Assembly: GCF_002356295.1 (NCBI RefSeq)
Contig: NZ_AP018042.1
Coordinates: 2,698,361 to 2,762,360 of the forward strand
Length of the DNA stretch: 64,000 nt
DNA from: Labilibaculum antarcticum
GTDB lineage: Bacteria; Bacteroidota; Bacteroidia; Bacteroidales; Marinifilaceae
Direction of reading: 5' to 3'
Shown in pieces: positions 1-8,744 of this stretch. Both the position numbers and the translations under genes were made by a program. Under the pieces are notes generated by a model. It made no database searches. It was not told the origin of the DNA and was given only the letters and a program-made list of their open reading frames with translations. Numbering within the stretch: the first letter of the stretch is position 1; each line of letters starts with the position of its first letter.

Positions 1-2
1 TT

Positions 3-929
3 AATTTGGTTCTTGCAGGAGTAAATCTTCATGTATTGATGATTTTACTGGCTATTTTCCTTTCTGTAATCATATCCAATAAAATAACTTACCCACTTCG
101 CTTAATTCAAAATAGATTAAAAGCAACCCGATTTGGTTCGTATGGTGAGCAAATTGAGTATTCGAAAAATGATGAAATAGGTAGTTTGGTGAAGGAGTAC
201 AACCAAATGCTTGTTGAGCTTGAAGAGAGTGCTTCCCGTTTGGCAAAATCCGAACGGGAATCGGCATGGCGCGAAATGGCAAAGCAGATTGCTCATGAGA
301 TAAAGAATCCATTGACTCCAATGAAACTGAGTATTCAGTTTTTGCAGAAGCGTTACGAGGATAAAACACCAAATTGGGAGGAGCATTTTAATCGGGTAAG
401 TAAAACTTTAATCGAGCAAATTAATGCTTTGTCTTCTATTGCCACAGCATTTTCGAATTTTGCAAAGATGCCGGTAGCCAAAAATCAGAATTTAAATTTG
501 GTTGAAATCCTCGAACATACAGTTGATCTGTTTAAAAATGATGATTTTGGATTAAAACTGGATTTGAATTCCATCGAGAATGCAAATGTTTTTGTTGATA
601 AAGAACAGTTTGTACGCGTTTTTGTGAACTTAATTAATAATGCAATTCAGGCTATTCCCGAAGAAACTCCAGCCCAGGTAGTAATTGAATTGGAGGAACT
701 GGATTCTGATTATCAGGTAAGTGTAATTGATAATGGTTCCGGAATTAATCCAGATATCAAAGAGAAATTGTTCTCACCTAACTTCACAACAAAATCGAGT
801 GGTATGGGATTGGGTTTATCCATAGTGAAAAACATTGTTGAAAATGCCAACGGAAGCATTTGGGTTGAATCGGAGAGACATATTGGATCTTGTTTTATTG
901 TTAGAATTCCTAAAAGAAAAGAGTCATAA
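3..929 (+). CDS. NtrY-like sensor histidine kinase, 5' end outside window
   Basis: This is the C-terminal part of a membrane-bound two-component sensor kinase; the reading frame is open to the window edge, so the periplasmic sensor and first membrane segment are missing. Counting from the codon at position 6, a transmembrane helix spans about residues 5-24. A HAMP linker follows at 25-78, then a HisKA domain with the H-box QIAHEIKNPLTP (phospho-accepting His97). A HATPase domain has the N-box NLINNAIQAIP, a G1 box with DNGSG, and a G2 box with GMGLGLSIV. The HEIKNPLTPMKLS type of H-box together with HAMP is typical of NtrY-family kinases. No partner response regulator is visible in the window. 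Its stop lies one base before the next start, so the two genes are probably co-transcribed. The signal it senses cannot be read. Confidence 0.9.
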   Translation, partial: NLVLAGVNLHVLMILLAIFLSVIISNKITYPLRLIQNRLKATRFGSYGEQIEYSKNDEIGSLVKEYNQMLVELEESASRLAKSERESAWREMAKQIAHEIKNPLTPMKLSIQFLQKRYEDKTPNWEEHFNRVSKTLIEQINALSSIATAFSNFAKMPVAKNQNLNLVEILEHTVDLFKNDDFGLKLDLNSIENANVFVDKEQFVRVFVNLINNAIQAIPEETPAQVVIELEELDSDYQVSVIDNGSGINPDIKEKLFSPNFTTKSSGMGLGLSIVKNIVENANGSIWVESERHIGSCFIVRIPKRKES

Positions 930-930
930 G

Positions 931-1707
931 ATGATTGTAAAAATACTGGTAGATAATACTGCGAAAGATGGTTTTGAGTTTGTTCATGGTTTTTCGGCTG
1001 TAATCGAGGCTGATGAAAAAATTCTTTTTGATGTGGGTCCGTACTCTCTTTTTATTCAAAATGCGAAAAGAATGAATGTTGATTTGAATGAGCTTAAAAC
1101 AATTGTTTTAAGTCATGGACATTGGGATCATGGTGATGGTTTGAAGTTTGTGTCTGGAAAACGTTTAATTACTCATCCTAATTCATTTGCTTTGCGATTT
1201 CGAAAGGAAAGTAAGACTCCCGTTGGTTTGTCAATGACAAGAGATGAAATTATTTCTAAATTTGAATTAAAAGAATCGAAATCACCTTTGTTGATCAGTG
1301 AGAAAATGGTTTTTTTAGGCGAAATTCCTCGTTTAAATAATTTTGAATCTCAATCCACCACCTTTTTGTTAGGAGATGGTTCTCCCGATTTTGTTATCGA
1401 CGATTCAGCAATCGCTATAAAGAGTGCAAAAGGCTTAATTGTGCTTAGTGGGTGTGCGCATGCCGGAATATGCAATACTGTCGCTTATGCGAAGAAAGTG
1501 TGTGCAGTTGATAAGGTTTATGCTGTGTTAGGTGGTTTTCATCTAAAGAAAATTGATGAGGTTTTTGAGAAGACGGTGGCCTATTTTCAAGAAGAGAAAT
1601 TAGAGCTGCTAGGTGCAACTCATTGTACTAGTTTTGCTGTGCAGGATGAATTTAAAAAATATTTTAAGACAATAGATTTAGAGGCTGGAGTTGTAGTGGA
1701 ATTGTAA
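931..1707 (+). CDS. MBL-fold metallo-hydrolase
   Basis: This is a metallo-beta-lactamase-fold protein of 258 residues. The dinuclear metal-binding motif SHGHWDHGDG at residues 61-70 supplies His62, His64, Asp66 and His67. Later GCAHAG and ATHCTS segments supply further candidate ligands. The spacing and the GCAHAGICN segment resemble the subgroup annotated as 7,8-dihydropterin-6-yl-methyl-4-(beta-D-ribofuranosyl)aminobenzene-5'-phosphate synthase-like, but substrate assignment within this superfamily is unreliable. I chose the ATG at 931 because it begins one base after the kinase stop; the open frame extends upstream to 835, but that part overlaps kinase coding sequence. The gene ends directly against the stop of the oppositely oriented regulator. 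Confidence 0.85.
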   Translation: MIVKILVDNTAKDGFEFVHGFSAVIEADEKILFDVGPYSLFIQNAKRMNVDLNELKTIVLSHGHWDHGDGLKFVSGKRLITHPNSFALRFRKESKTPVGLSMTRDEIISKFELKESKSPLLISEKMVFLGEIPRLNNFESQSTTFLLGDGSPDFVIDDSAIAIKSAKGLIVLSGCAHAGICNTVAYAKKVCAVDKVYAVLGGFHLKKIDEVFEKTVAYFQEEKLELLGATHCTSFAVQDEFKKYFKTIDLEAGVVVEL

Positions 1708-2301
1708 TTATTTTACTTCATCCATAGAAATAATATTGTGTAAAATTGCATAAACAGTTAGCCCCGAAACAGATTTAATTCCCAGTTTCTGTGTGATGTT
1801 TTTGCGGTGAGTAACCACAGTGTGAATGCTAATGAATAGTTGGTCGGCTATTTCTTTATTCGTCAAACCAAGAGTAATATGTTTTAATATGTTTTTCTCT
1901 CTTGAACTAATTGTATCTGCATTTTTATCAGGAATGGCATTTTTGTTTTTTGCGCTTATAATCTCCTGTAGTAAGTCAAGAATAACATCTTGCTCATCGA
2001 GGTAATTGATGTAAGCATCTGCCTTGTATTCTTCTTTTATTTTTTTCTTGTCGGATAGTAAGACCAAAGAGAGTTTGTTCCCATTGATAAATTTGCTTTT
2101 TAGATCAGCACAATCAGCTGGAAGCATATTCGGATTAATGATGAGAATGTCGGGTTTGCTGCTGTTTACAATTTCGCATACCTCCTCCTTGTTATCGATA
2201 AGTTGCAGCACTTCAGAATTCTCTAAATTTTGAAGAATTGATCTCAGTCCTTTTCGAATAATACATGAATTATCAGCAATTAAAATCGTAGATCTAGCCA
2301 T
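1708..2301 (-). CDS. LuxR/NarL-type regulator with a degenerate receiver
   Basis: This 197-residue protein has an N-terminal CheY-like receiver (about 4-120) and a C-terminal LuxR-type helix-turn-helix. The latter contains ISSREKNILKHITLGLTNKE and TVVTHRKNITQKLG, the DNA-recognition region. The receiver is atypical. The position normally held by the phospho-accepting Asp reads INPNM (Asn56), and the N-terminal acidic pair is reduced to Asp10-Asn11. Conventional phosphorylation therefore looks unlikely, although the fold seems intact. It lies 12 nt downstream of the di-iron RIC-like gene on the same strand, so the two are probably co-expressed. A regulator tied to nitrosative or oxidative stress is an inference from that context only. 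Confidence 0.85.
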   Translation of the reverse strand: MARSTILIADNSCIIRKGLRSILQNLENSEVLQLIDNKEEVCEIVNSSKPDILIINPNMLPADCADLKSKFINGNKLSLVLLSDKKKIKEEYKADAYINYLDEQDVILDLLQEIISAKNKNAIPDKNADTISSREKNILKHITLGLTNKEIADQLFISIHTVVTHRKNITQKLGIKSVSGLTVYAILHNIISMDEVK

Positions 2302-2313
2302 AGGTGTTAGAGT

Positions 2314-3042
2314 TTAAAGCAGGTTTTTGATCGATTTCTCCATTAGAATGACTTTGGGTGTCAGTACTTTGTCTTCAATTCTGGAATGGTAATTCAAATC
2401 CTCTTCTAGTTTAAATAGATCTTGTATTATTGTATGGTAAAGCGTGCTGTTTGCCGGAGGGGTAAGGTATTTGATCATGATGGTTTTTAAATCCATCAGT
2501 TTTTCTTCCACATCATCGTGCCCTTCCTCATATTTCTCAATGGAGAAAGCATCGAAAATTTCTCTGTTTCGTTCTGAGAAACTTTGAGTTTTAATGATTT
2601 CTTCAACAGTTAAAACGTAAGGGAATACCACATTTTCCTCATACATAATGTGTTCGGTTAGTTCCGATTTGTATCCCTCAAAAAAGTTTCTAATAAGCAA
2701 AATGTATTTTTGATCTTCGGTATCCTCCGATTGAAGCGAAATAATTTTTTGTTCAATTTCAGATAACTTCTCATTCAAATAACTCGCATGAGTCATTTGT
2801 AAATAATTGACAATATTCTTAACGGGAATGGTTTGAAGCTCCTCTTTGGGGAAATAATCTTTATCGTGATAAGCGTTCACAAGTTGCAGAAAGAAGTTCA
2901 AATCGACCTCGTTTTCTTGGCAAACATTCGAAACGGTTTTGTCGCCGAATCCCAGATTAATTCCAAAACGATGAATGACCGGGATAAGCATGTAGTTCAG
3001 CTGAATTACATCAGCCAGCTTCATATCCTTTTTAATACGCAT
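2314..3042 (-). CDS. Hemerythrin-like di-iron protein, YtfE/ScdA (RIC) type
   Basis: This 242-residue protein has an N-terminal ScdA_N/DUF542-like segment (about 5-65) and a C-terminal four-helix hemerythrin domain. Candidate iron ligands are His85, His131, Glu135, His175, His219 and Glu223. They follow the H, HxxxE, H, HxxxE order of YtfE, which is known as a repair-of-iron-centres protein acting on nitrosatively damaged Fe-S clusters. The dicysteine usual in the ScdA_N region is absent: the corresponding stretch reads FGINLGFGDKT, and the nearest cysteine is Cys41. It probably forms an operon with the LuxR-type regulator downstream. The alternative is a general hemerythrin-domain sensor rather than a true RIC protein. 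Confidence 0.8.
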   Translation of the reverse strand: MRIKKDMKLADVIQLNYMLIPVIHRFGINLGFGDKTVSNVCQENEVDLNFFLQLVNAYHDKDYFPKEELQTIPVKNIVNYLQMTHASYLNEKLSEIEQKIISLQSEDTEDQKYILLIRNFFEGYKSELTEHIMYEENVVFPYVLTVEEIIKTQSFSERNREIFDAFSIEKYEEGHDDVEEKLMDLKTIMIKYLTPPANSTLYHTIIQDLFKLEEDLNYHSRIEDKVLTPKVILMEKSIKNLL

Positions 3043-3386
3043 ACTTTGTGTTTTTAATTAATCTAAATTAATAAAAAGCAGGAGATTTCCGAAGAAAGGC
3101 GACCGGAATGCAATCGAAAACTGAGACCAAATGAAGTAATAACACTAAAAGTAATCTTATGGCAAAAGATTTTATGAATTTCAGATGGTCCCAGTTGTCG
3201 CTAGCCTGTTTTGTCAGTACAAAAATAGGTTTTCCCAATTTGGGAGCAATACCTACTTATAGGTATATTATACCATTTTAAAATCTAAAGGAGTCGGTAT
3301 AATGCCGGTAGCCGTTTGACAATCATCATTATCCAGATAGCTATCGGAATTGCGCAGTTAGAGATTATTTCAAATACTAATGGGTA
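3043..3386. other. Intergenic region with two short inverted repeats
   Basis: About 340 nt without a convincing gene, lying upstream of the RIC-like gene. It contains a perfect 13-bp palindrome at 3233-3245 (TCCCAA-T-TTGGGA) and, four bases further on, a second inverted repeat with arms 3249-3255 and 3260-3266 (ATACCTA / TAGGTAT). They lie about 200 nt upstream of the minus-strand start. They could be operators or the hairpin of a small transcript; I cannot decide which. Confidence 0.4.
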
Positions 3387-4646
3387 TTATTTTTCGAAGT
3401 GAATACTTTCTTTGATGTGAAGAATTCGCGATTTTGCGTATTCATATTTTGGATCATCTTTGTCATTCGTCTGTTGAATAAATTTGGTGTAGTAGGCCAA
3501 AGCATTATTTTCATTTTCCCCAAACTCTTCGTATGTTGTCGCAATTTCATAAAGAATATCAGGATTGGTGTTGTCCATTTCGAAATATTTTTTGTAAGAT
3601 ATAACAGCTTTTTCGAATTGTCTGGTTGCAGCATACGACTTTGCCAAAAACAAATGCATCGAGGCTTCAATTGGTGAAGTGATATAGAAAAGGGCATCTT
3701 CCAAAAATTTAATTCCTTTCTCGTGCTGAGAAATTCGAGCATAGCATATTCCAGTATGAAAATTAATTATCGGATCTTTTTCAAAGGTTGGGCCACAACC
3801 GGCAAAAGCTTTTAGTGCATTCTCATATTGTCGGGTTTGCATGTAGCATATTCCTAGTTGTTTGTGTTCTGCTTCCGTTAATTGATTGTCTGTTTTTAAT
3901 TCTTTTAAAATGGTCAAGGCGTTATCGTACCACTCTAATCCAATCAAAACCTGTGCTTTTTTCTTCAGCAGTATAATATTATTGGGAAATGTTTTTAAAC
4001 CATTGCTAATGTAACCTAAAGCTTGTTGGTAAGCAGCCATTTCATACAATTGCTGAGTGATGTGAACTATTACTGATAAATCATTCGGATTAAGTTCGTT
4101 TGCCTTCATGTATGAAGCCAATGATCCGATAAAATTTTGCATTCTTTTTTTTATACTCCCTATTTGTTTGTGGATGTTGGGATTCAAGGAATCTTGCTGG
4201 TTTAGTTTTAAGTAGATATCGAGACTTTCTTGATATTTGTTTTGAACAGAATAAGTCTTGGCCAAAAGTAAATCTACCGAATAGTTGTTTGGTTCAAGTT
4301 TTTGTAGCTTAACTAATTCCTGCTCGGCTTTGGGGTAATTCCCCGATGAGTAAAGACAGGAGCTTAAATTCAATAAAGTTGCAGTAGAATTGGGATTAAG
4401 TTGTTGAGCCTTTGTGTAGTTTTCAATGGCTTTCATGTCTTGATCCAATTTTTGGTAAGCATTTCCAAGTCTGGAATAAAGCTTGCTGTTTGTGCCGTCT
4501 TTCGCCACCATTTCGTTTAGGATAGGAATTGCTTCTTCGTATTTTCCAGAGAATAGGAGTTCGTCTACTTTTGTTGTTTTTTGAGAATAACTTGCTGGGA
4601 TGTTAATTGCCAAACTCAGCAGAAGTAGAATGGTGAATTGTTTCAT
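3387..4646 (-). CDS. Secreted or periplasmic tetratricopeptide-repeat protein
   Basis: This is a 419-residue TPR protein. It begins with a signal peptide (residues 1-21, ending near PASYSQ), so it acts outside the cytoplasm. The rest is almost entirely 34-residue helix-turn-helix repeats; examples are KLYSRLGNAYQKLDQDMKAI and ALEYITSPIE-like spacer segments. Such solenoids bind protein partners. No catalytic domain is visible. It stands alone on the minus strand, about 100 nt downstream of der and separated from it by a terminator, so it probably has its own promoter. The specific partner is unknown. Confidence 0.85.
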   Translation of the reverse strand: MKQFTILLLLSLAINIPASYSQKTTKVDELLFSGKYEEAIPILNEMVAKDGTNSKLYSRLGNAYQKLDQDMKAIENYTKAQQLNPNSTATLLNLSSCLYSSGNYPKAEQELVKLQKLEPNNYSVDLLLAKTYSVQNKYQESLDIYLKLNQQDSLNPNIHKQIGSIKKRMQNFIGSLASYMKANELNPNDLSVIVHITQQLYEMAAYQQALGYISNGLKTFPNNIILLKKKAQVLIGLEWYDNALTILKELKTDNQLTEAEHKQLGICYMQTRQYENALKAFAGCGPTFEKDPIINFHTGICYARISQHEKGIKFLEDALFYITSPIEASMHLFLAKSYAATRQFEKAVISYKKYFEMDNTNPDILYEIATTYEEFGENENNALAYYTKFIQQTNDKDDPKYEYAKSRILHIKESIHFEK

Positions 4647-4716
4647 GTCTTGGGTTTTATGATTAGAATATAAATATAACTAAATTATTAGTTATCAAAA
4701 ATTATATTCTTTCCAA

Positions 4717-4750
4717 AACAAAAAAAACCGACTCAGTAAATCTGAATCGG
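4717..4750 (-). terminator. Rho-independent terminator of der
   Basis: A hairpin with arms 4728-4736 (CCGACTCAG) and 4742-4750 (CTGAATCGG), containing one G-T pair and a 5-nt loop. Read on the minus strand it is followed by a T-rich run, placing it just after der. Confidence 0.85.
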
Positions 4751-4776
4751 TTAATGGTTATGCTGTGTGCAGCAAT

Positions 4777-6084
4777 TTATTTTTTTCTCACTAAAACTTG
4801 GATTGGTACTCCTCTGAAATTCCAGTTTTTGCGAATCTGATTTTCAAGATATCTTCTGTAAGGATCCTTAATGTATTGAGGAAGATTACAATAGAATGCA
4901 AAAGTAGGTGCGTGAGTTGGAAGTTGAGTTACATATTTTATTTTAATGAACTTTCCTTTCAAAGCAGGAGGATTTAGGGCAGCAATTGCTTTTTGCATTA
5001 CCTTGTTTAGCTCCGATGTTGATATTTTTCGAATACGATTATCATGTACCTCAAGTGCTGCTTCCAAAACCTGAATTAATCGTTGCTTGGTGGTTGCAGA
5101 GGTGAAAATAATCGGAACATCTTTAAAGGGTGCAATTCGATTTTTGATTTCATCCTCAAATTCTTTCATGGTATTAGTTTCTTTATCAACCAAATCCCAC
5201 TTGTTTATCATGATTACAACACCTTTACGGTTACTGAGGATGATGTCGAGAACAGCTAAATCCTGTTGTTCAACACCACGTGTTGCATCTAAAATCAAAA
5301 CGCAAACATCAGCACTTTCAATAGTTCTGATCGATCGCATTACCGAATAGAATTCTAAATCTTCATGAACCTTTGGTTTCTTGCGAACTCCGGCAGTATC
5401 CACCATGATGAAATCATGTCCGAATTTCTGAAAGCGGGTATGGATTGAATCTCTTGTTGTACCTGCAATATCAGTCACAATGTTTCGATCTATCCCGACC
5501 AAAGCATTTACTGTTGATGATTTTCCTACATTAGGACGACCAACAAATGCAATTCTTGGAAGCCCTTCATCATCATCGGAAGGTTTAATTTCAAAATCAT
5601 TTATCAATTCATCTAATAAATCTCCGGTTCCTGACCCATTAACAGCTGAAATTGGAAAAACTTGCTTGCCAATTCCCATTGAATAGAATTCGTTAGCTGC
5701 AAAAGTTAATTCTGAGTTATCAGCTTTGTTTGCAATCAAGTAAACTTTCTTTTTGGTTCTACGAAGAATACTTGCAACAGCAGCGTCTAAATCAGTGATT
5801 CCCTGCTTTACATCTACAACAAAAAGAATAGCATCGGCTTCATCAATTGCAAGCATAATCTGTTTGCGAATCTCTTCTTCAAAAATATCATCAGAATTAG
5901 TCGCGTAACCTCCGGTATCAATTATCGAAAATTCAACGCCATTCCAGTCCGATTTTCCATAATTACGATCACGGGTAACACCAGAAGTTTCGTTTACGAT
6001 TGCTTTTCTTGTACCTGATAATCGATTAAAAAGTGTAGATTTTCCAACATTTGGTCTTCCTACGATTGCAACAATATTGCTCAT
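4777..6084 (-). CDS. der: Ribosome-associated GTPase Der (EngA)
   Basis: Der is an essential GTPase needed for assembly of the 50S ribosomal subunit, and is recognised by two tandem G domains followed by a KH-like domain. Here the first G domain opens with [12 protein letters not shown] near residue 8 and the second with [12 protein letters not shown] near residue 180. DTGG and DTAG G3 motifs and NKAD and NKWD G4 motifs are present. The basic C-terminal KH-like region ends in [13 protein letters not shown]. At 435 residues it matches the usual length. It lies 93 nt downstream of era on the same strand and is closed by a terminator, so an era-der transcript is likely. Confidence 0.97.
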   Translation of the reverse strand: MSNIVAIVGRPNVGKSTLFNRLSGTRKAIVNETSGVTRDRNYGKSDWNGVEFSIIDTGGYATNSDDIFEEEIRKQIMLAIDEADAILFVVDVKQGITDLDAAVASILRRTKKKVYLIANKADNSELTFAANEFYSMGIGKQVFPISAVNGSGTGDLLDELINDFEIKPSDDDEGLPRIAFVGRPNVGKSSTVNALVGIDRNIVTDIAGTTRDSIHTRFQKFGHDFIMVDTAGVRKKPKVHEDLEFYSVMRSIRTIESADVCVLILDATRGVEQQDLAVLDIILSNRKGVVIMINKWDLVDKETNTMKEFEDEIKNRIAPFKDVPIIFTSATTKQRLIQVLEAALEVHDNRIRKISTSELNKVMQKAIAALNPPALKGKFIKIKYVTQLPTHAPTFAFYCNLPQYIKDPYRRYLENQIRKNWNFRGVPIQVLVRKK

Positions 6085-6177
6085 TATTTTATGTTTCTAA
6101 CGCAATCTCTGCGTGTAATTCTTATTCAATTTATTAAAATTCTAAAGATTCTTTTTTGATATAGCAGCACTCAGTAC

Positions 6178-7059
6178 TTACTGATTGTATCCAAAATTCT
6201 TTAGTTGAGAGTCTTTGCTTCTCCAGTCTTTTGCAACCTTAACGTATAGTTTTAAAAAGACCTTTTTGCCAAAGAATTTCTCCATATCTAATCGGGCTTC
6301 TGTTCCAACTTTCTTTAGTGCTTTCCCTTGATGTCCAATGATGATTCCTTTTTGAGAAGTTCTTTCTACATTTATTACCGCCATAATGCGGATAATTTTT
6401 GGCTCATCTTCAAACTCTTCAACTACAACTTCTACGGAATACGGAACTTCTTTGTCATAGTTGGTTAGTATTTTTTCTCTAATAATCTCATTCACAAAAA
6501 AACGGGATGGTTTATCTGTGAGCTCGTCTTTAGGGAAAAAAGGAGGCCCTTCTGGTAAAAGTTCCAAGATGCGGTCAAATAAATTGGGCACATTGAAATT
6601 CTCCGTTGCCGACATTGGGAATATTTCAGCCTTAGGAAGAATTACTTTCCATCTATCTACCAGTTTATTTAATTTTTCCTGATCCGTCAAATCAATTTTG
6701 TTGATCAGTAAAAGAACCGGGAGATCAGAGTTTTGAACTTTTTTCAGGAATTCTTCATTCTTATCAATCGTTTCAATTACGTCGGTAACATACAAAATTA
6801 CGTCAGCATCAACCAGTGCAGAGGTTGAAAATTTCATCATCGACTCCTGAAGCTTGTAGTTAGGCTTCAAAACTCCTGGTGTATCAGAGTACACAATTTG
6901 AAAATCTTCGCCATTAACAATTCCTTTAATTCGGTGACGCGTAGTTTGAGATTTCGATGTAATAATCGAGATGCGTTCCCCAACCAAATTATTCATTAAG
7001 GTTGATTTCCCCACGTTGGGATTTCCAATTATATTTACAAAACCTGATCTATGAGGCAT
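6178..7059 (-). CDS. era: GTPase Era
   Basis: Era binds the 3' end of 16S rRNA and is a checkpoint in 30S maturation. The 293-residue protein has [12 protein letters not shown] (G1), SDTPGV (G3) and INKID (G4) in the N-terminal GTPase domain. The C-terminal KH domain (from about residue 200) contains GIIIGHQGKALKKVG, the RNA-binding GxxG loop. A minus-strand promoter-like pair is found 34-65 nt upstream. Having Era next to Der concentrates two ribosome-assembly GTPases in one probable transcript. Confidence 0.97.
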   Translation of the reverse strand: MPHRSGFVNIIGNPNVGKSTLMNNLVGERISIITSKSQTTRHRIKGIVNGEDFQIVYSDTPGVLKPNYKLQESMMKFSTSALVDADVILYVTDVIETIDKNEEFLKKVQNSDLPVLLLINKIDLTDQEKLNKLVDRWKVILPKAEIFPMSATENFNVPNLFDRILELLPEGPPFFPKDELTDKPSRFFVNEIIREKILTNYDKEVPYSVEVVVEEFEDEPKIIRIMAVINVERTSQKGIIIGHQGKALKKVGTEARLDMEKFFGKKVFLKLYVKVAKDWRSKDSQLKNFGYNQ

Positions 7060-7092
7060 ATGTACTCCAATTTAGTGATTTAAAAATTTTTG

Positions 7093-7124
7093 CAAAGATA
7101 GTACAATTAATGCCATTTACGAAA
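7093..7124 (-). promoter_or_regulatory. Bacteroidota-type promoter for era-der
   Basis: Read on the minus strand, TATCTTTG (plus positions 7093-7100) matches the TAnnTTTG -7 element. TTTCG at 7120-7124 sits 19 nt upstream as a weak -33 element. Transcription would begin about 25-30 nt before the era ATG. Confidence 0.6.
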
Positions 7125-7279
7125 ATGTCAGCCATACATTAAAAATGAATAAAAAACCGGCACGAGATTTTTGGAGAAATATGGGTCTGACAGGGTGCGG
7201 AATTTGATTGAATTTCCTAAATATTTTCATTGTTCGAATTTTAATATGGCTAAATGTGTTGTAAAGACTTTAGTTGTGA

Positions 7280-7310
7280 TTTGTTTTTATTTTCTAAAAC
7301 TTTATATTTG
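7280..7310 (+). promoter_or_regulatory. Bacteroidota-type promoter of the riboflavin operon
   Basis: TTTG at 7280-7283 is followed after 19 nt by TATATTTG at 7303-7310. This is the consensus -33/-7 pair of the primary sigma factor in this phylum. It lies about 45 nt before the FMN riboswitch, as expected for its leader transcript. Confidence 0.8.
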
Positions 7311-7353
7311 TAGCAGAATTAGAGTCGAAAACTCTGTTCTTACATATTTATTG

Positions 7354-7466
7354 TTTCTTCAGGGCAGGGTGAAATTCCCGACCGGCGGTGATAGTCCGCG
7401 AGTCTTTAACGAGATTGAACTGGTGTGATTCCGGTACCGACAGTACAGTCTGGATGGGAGAAGAAA
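7354..7466 (+). ncRNA. FMN riboswitch (RFN element)
   Basis: This leader RNA binds flavin mononucleotide. The closing P1 stem is visible as TTTCTTC (7354-7360) pairing with GAAGAAA (7460-7466). Between the arms are the strongly conserved RFN blocks AGGGTGAAATTCCC, GACCGGCGGT and GGATGGGAGAAG. It lies between a consensus promoter and the riboflavin synthesis genes, so high FMN should switch the operon off. An intrinsic terminator lies about 65 nt downstream and serves as the expression platform. Confidence 0.97.
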
Positions 7467-7531
7467 AACAATTGATCAATTTGATTGATTCATGTCAATG
7501 GATAATTTCCGTTTGGCTATACCTATAATAG

Positions 7532-7575
7532 ATGCCCTGAATAGTTTAATGAACTATTCAGGGCATTTTGTTTTT
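7532..7575 (+). terminator. Riboswitch-controlled intrinsic terminator
   Basis: A perfect 15-bp stem joins 7532-7546 to 7552-7566 with a 5-nt loop, followed by TTTGTTTTT up to 7575. The T-run ends on the base before the ribD ATG. This arrangement supports FMN-dependent premature termination. I could not identify the competing antiterminator pairing with confidence. Confidence 0.93.
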
Positions 7576-8697
7576 ATGCAAATGAGCAAAGAATATCAAT
7601 ACATGCAGAGAGCCTTTGAGTTGGCTAAAAAGGGAATAGGAAGAGTAAATCCTAATCCCTTGGTTGGGGCTGTAATTGTTCGAGATGATAAAATCATTGG
7701 AGAGGGATATCATGAATTTTTTGGGGGGCCGCATGCTGAGGTAAATGCATTTCGATCTTCTACAGAATCTGTAGAAGGTGCAACAATGTATGTTACTCTG
7801 GAACCATGTTCTCATTATGGAAAAACACCGCCTTGCGCCGAAGCAATTGTGAAAAACAAGATTGCTAAAGTGGTGATCGGGATGTTGGATCCCAACACAT
7901 TGGTTGCGGGAAAGGGAGTTAAATTATTAGAGGAGAATGGAATTGAGGTTGAATACGGTTTTTTGTGCGAAGAACTAAGTCATATGAACCGGGTTTTTCT
8001 GAAGTTTATTCAAAGTAAATTACCCTATGTGCTTATGAAAACGGCCATGACTCTTGATGGGAAAATTGCTAGCAAAACCGGAGATTCGCGCTGGGTTTCT
8101 AACGAGAAATCACGAGCATACGTTCATCAGTTAAGGAATGAATTGGCTGGAATAATGGTGGGCGTTGATACGGTGATTGCAGATGATCCAATACTAACAA
8201 CCCGATTGGAAAATGAAGAAGCTAGAAATCCCGTAAGGATAGTGGTTGATAGTAATGCCCGAATTCCTTTGGAATCAAAAATACTAAATACGGCAAATCA
8301 GGCTAAGACGATTGTGGCTGTAACAGAAAAAGCCGATTCAACTAAAATTGCTGAGATTCAAGAACTGGGAAATGCTGTTTTGATTATAAAATCCAGAAAT
8401 GGAAGAGTTGATCTTAGTGATTTAATGGTGAAGCTCGGAGAGACTGGAGTAGATGGAATTCTTTTGGAAGGAGGAGCAACCTTAAATTTCTCGGCTTTAG
8501 AAGCAGGTATTGTTGATGAGCTTATGTCTTTTATTGCTCCTAAAATTATTGGCGGACTTACTTCCAAATCGCCAGTGGGCGGAGAAGGAATTGAATTCAT
8601 GAAAGATGCCATTGAATTGGAAAATATGAAGATTGATCAGCTTGGAAATGATCTGATGTTGACAGGTAAAATAAAAAAGAAGCTGGTAAATAGTTGA
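7576..8697 (+). CDS. ribD: Bifunctional riboflavin deaminase/reductase RibD
   Basis: RibD carries out the second and third steps after GTP cyclohydrolase II: deamination of the pyrimidine intermediate, then NADPH-dependent reduction of its ribose side chain. The N-terminal deaminase domain shows the zinc motif HAEVNAF (His53, Glu55) and PCSHYGKTPPC (Cys78, Cys87). The C-terminal reductase domain begins near residue 150 with TLDGKIASKTGDSRW and has LLEGGATLN. I chose the ATG at 7576 (or 7582, two codons later). The open frame extends to 7492, but that extension would be read from the terminator hairpin and has no family counterpart. The length is 373 residues, close to the family norm. Confidence 0.95.
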   Translation: MQMSKEYQYMQRAFELAKKGIGRVNPNPLVGAVIVRDDKIIGEGYHEFFGGPHAEVNAFRSSTESVEGATMYVTLEPCSHYGKTPPCAEAIVKNKIAKVVIGMLDPNTLVAGKGVKLLEENGIEVEYGFLCEELSHMNRVFLKFIQSKLPYVLMKTAMTLDGKIASKTGDSRWVSNEKSRAYVHQLRNELAGIMVGVDTVIADDPILTTRLENEEARNPVRIVVDSNARIPLESKILNTANQAKTIVAVTEKADSTKIAEIQELGNAVLIIKSRNGRVDLSDLMVKLGETGVDGILLEGGATLNFSALEAGIVDELMSFIAPKIIGGLTSKSPVGGEGIEFMKDAIELENMKIDQLGNDLMLTGKIKKKLVNS

Positions 8698-8744
8698 AGG
8701 TTTACAATTCGATAACTGTTTGCTGTTAACTGATAATTGAGAAA

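Noticed and set aside
835-930. Upstream extension of the MBL-fold gene into the kinase
   Set aside because: It overlaps conserved kinase sequence; the ATG at 931 fits the spacing.
7171-7428. Reading frame running into the FMN riboswitch
   Set aside because: It crosses the promoter and half of the riboswitch and has no protein-like features.
7492-7575. Upstream extension of ribD
   Set aside because: It would be encoded by the riboswitch terminator; the family begins near 7576.
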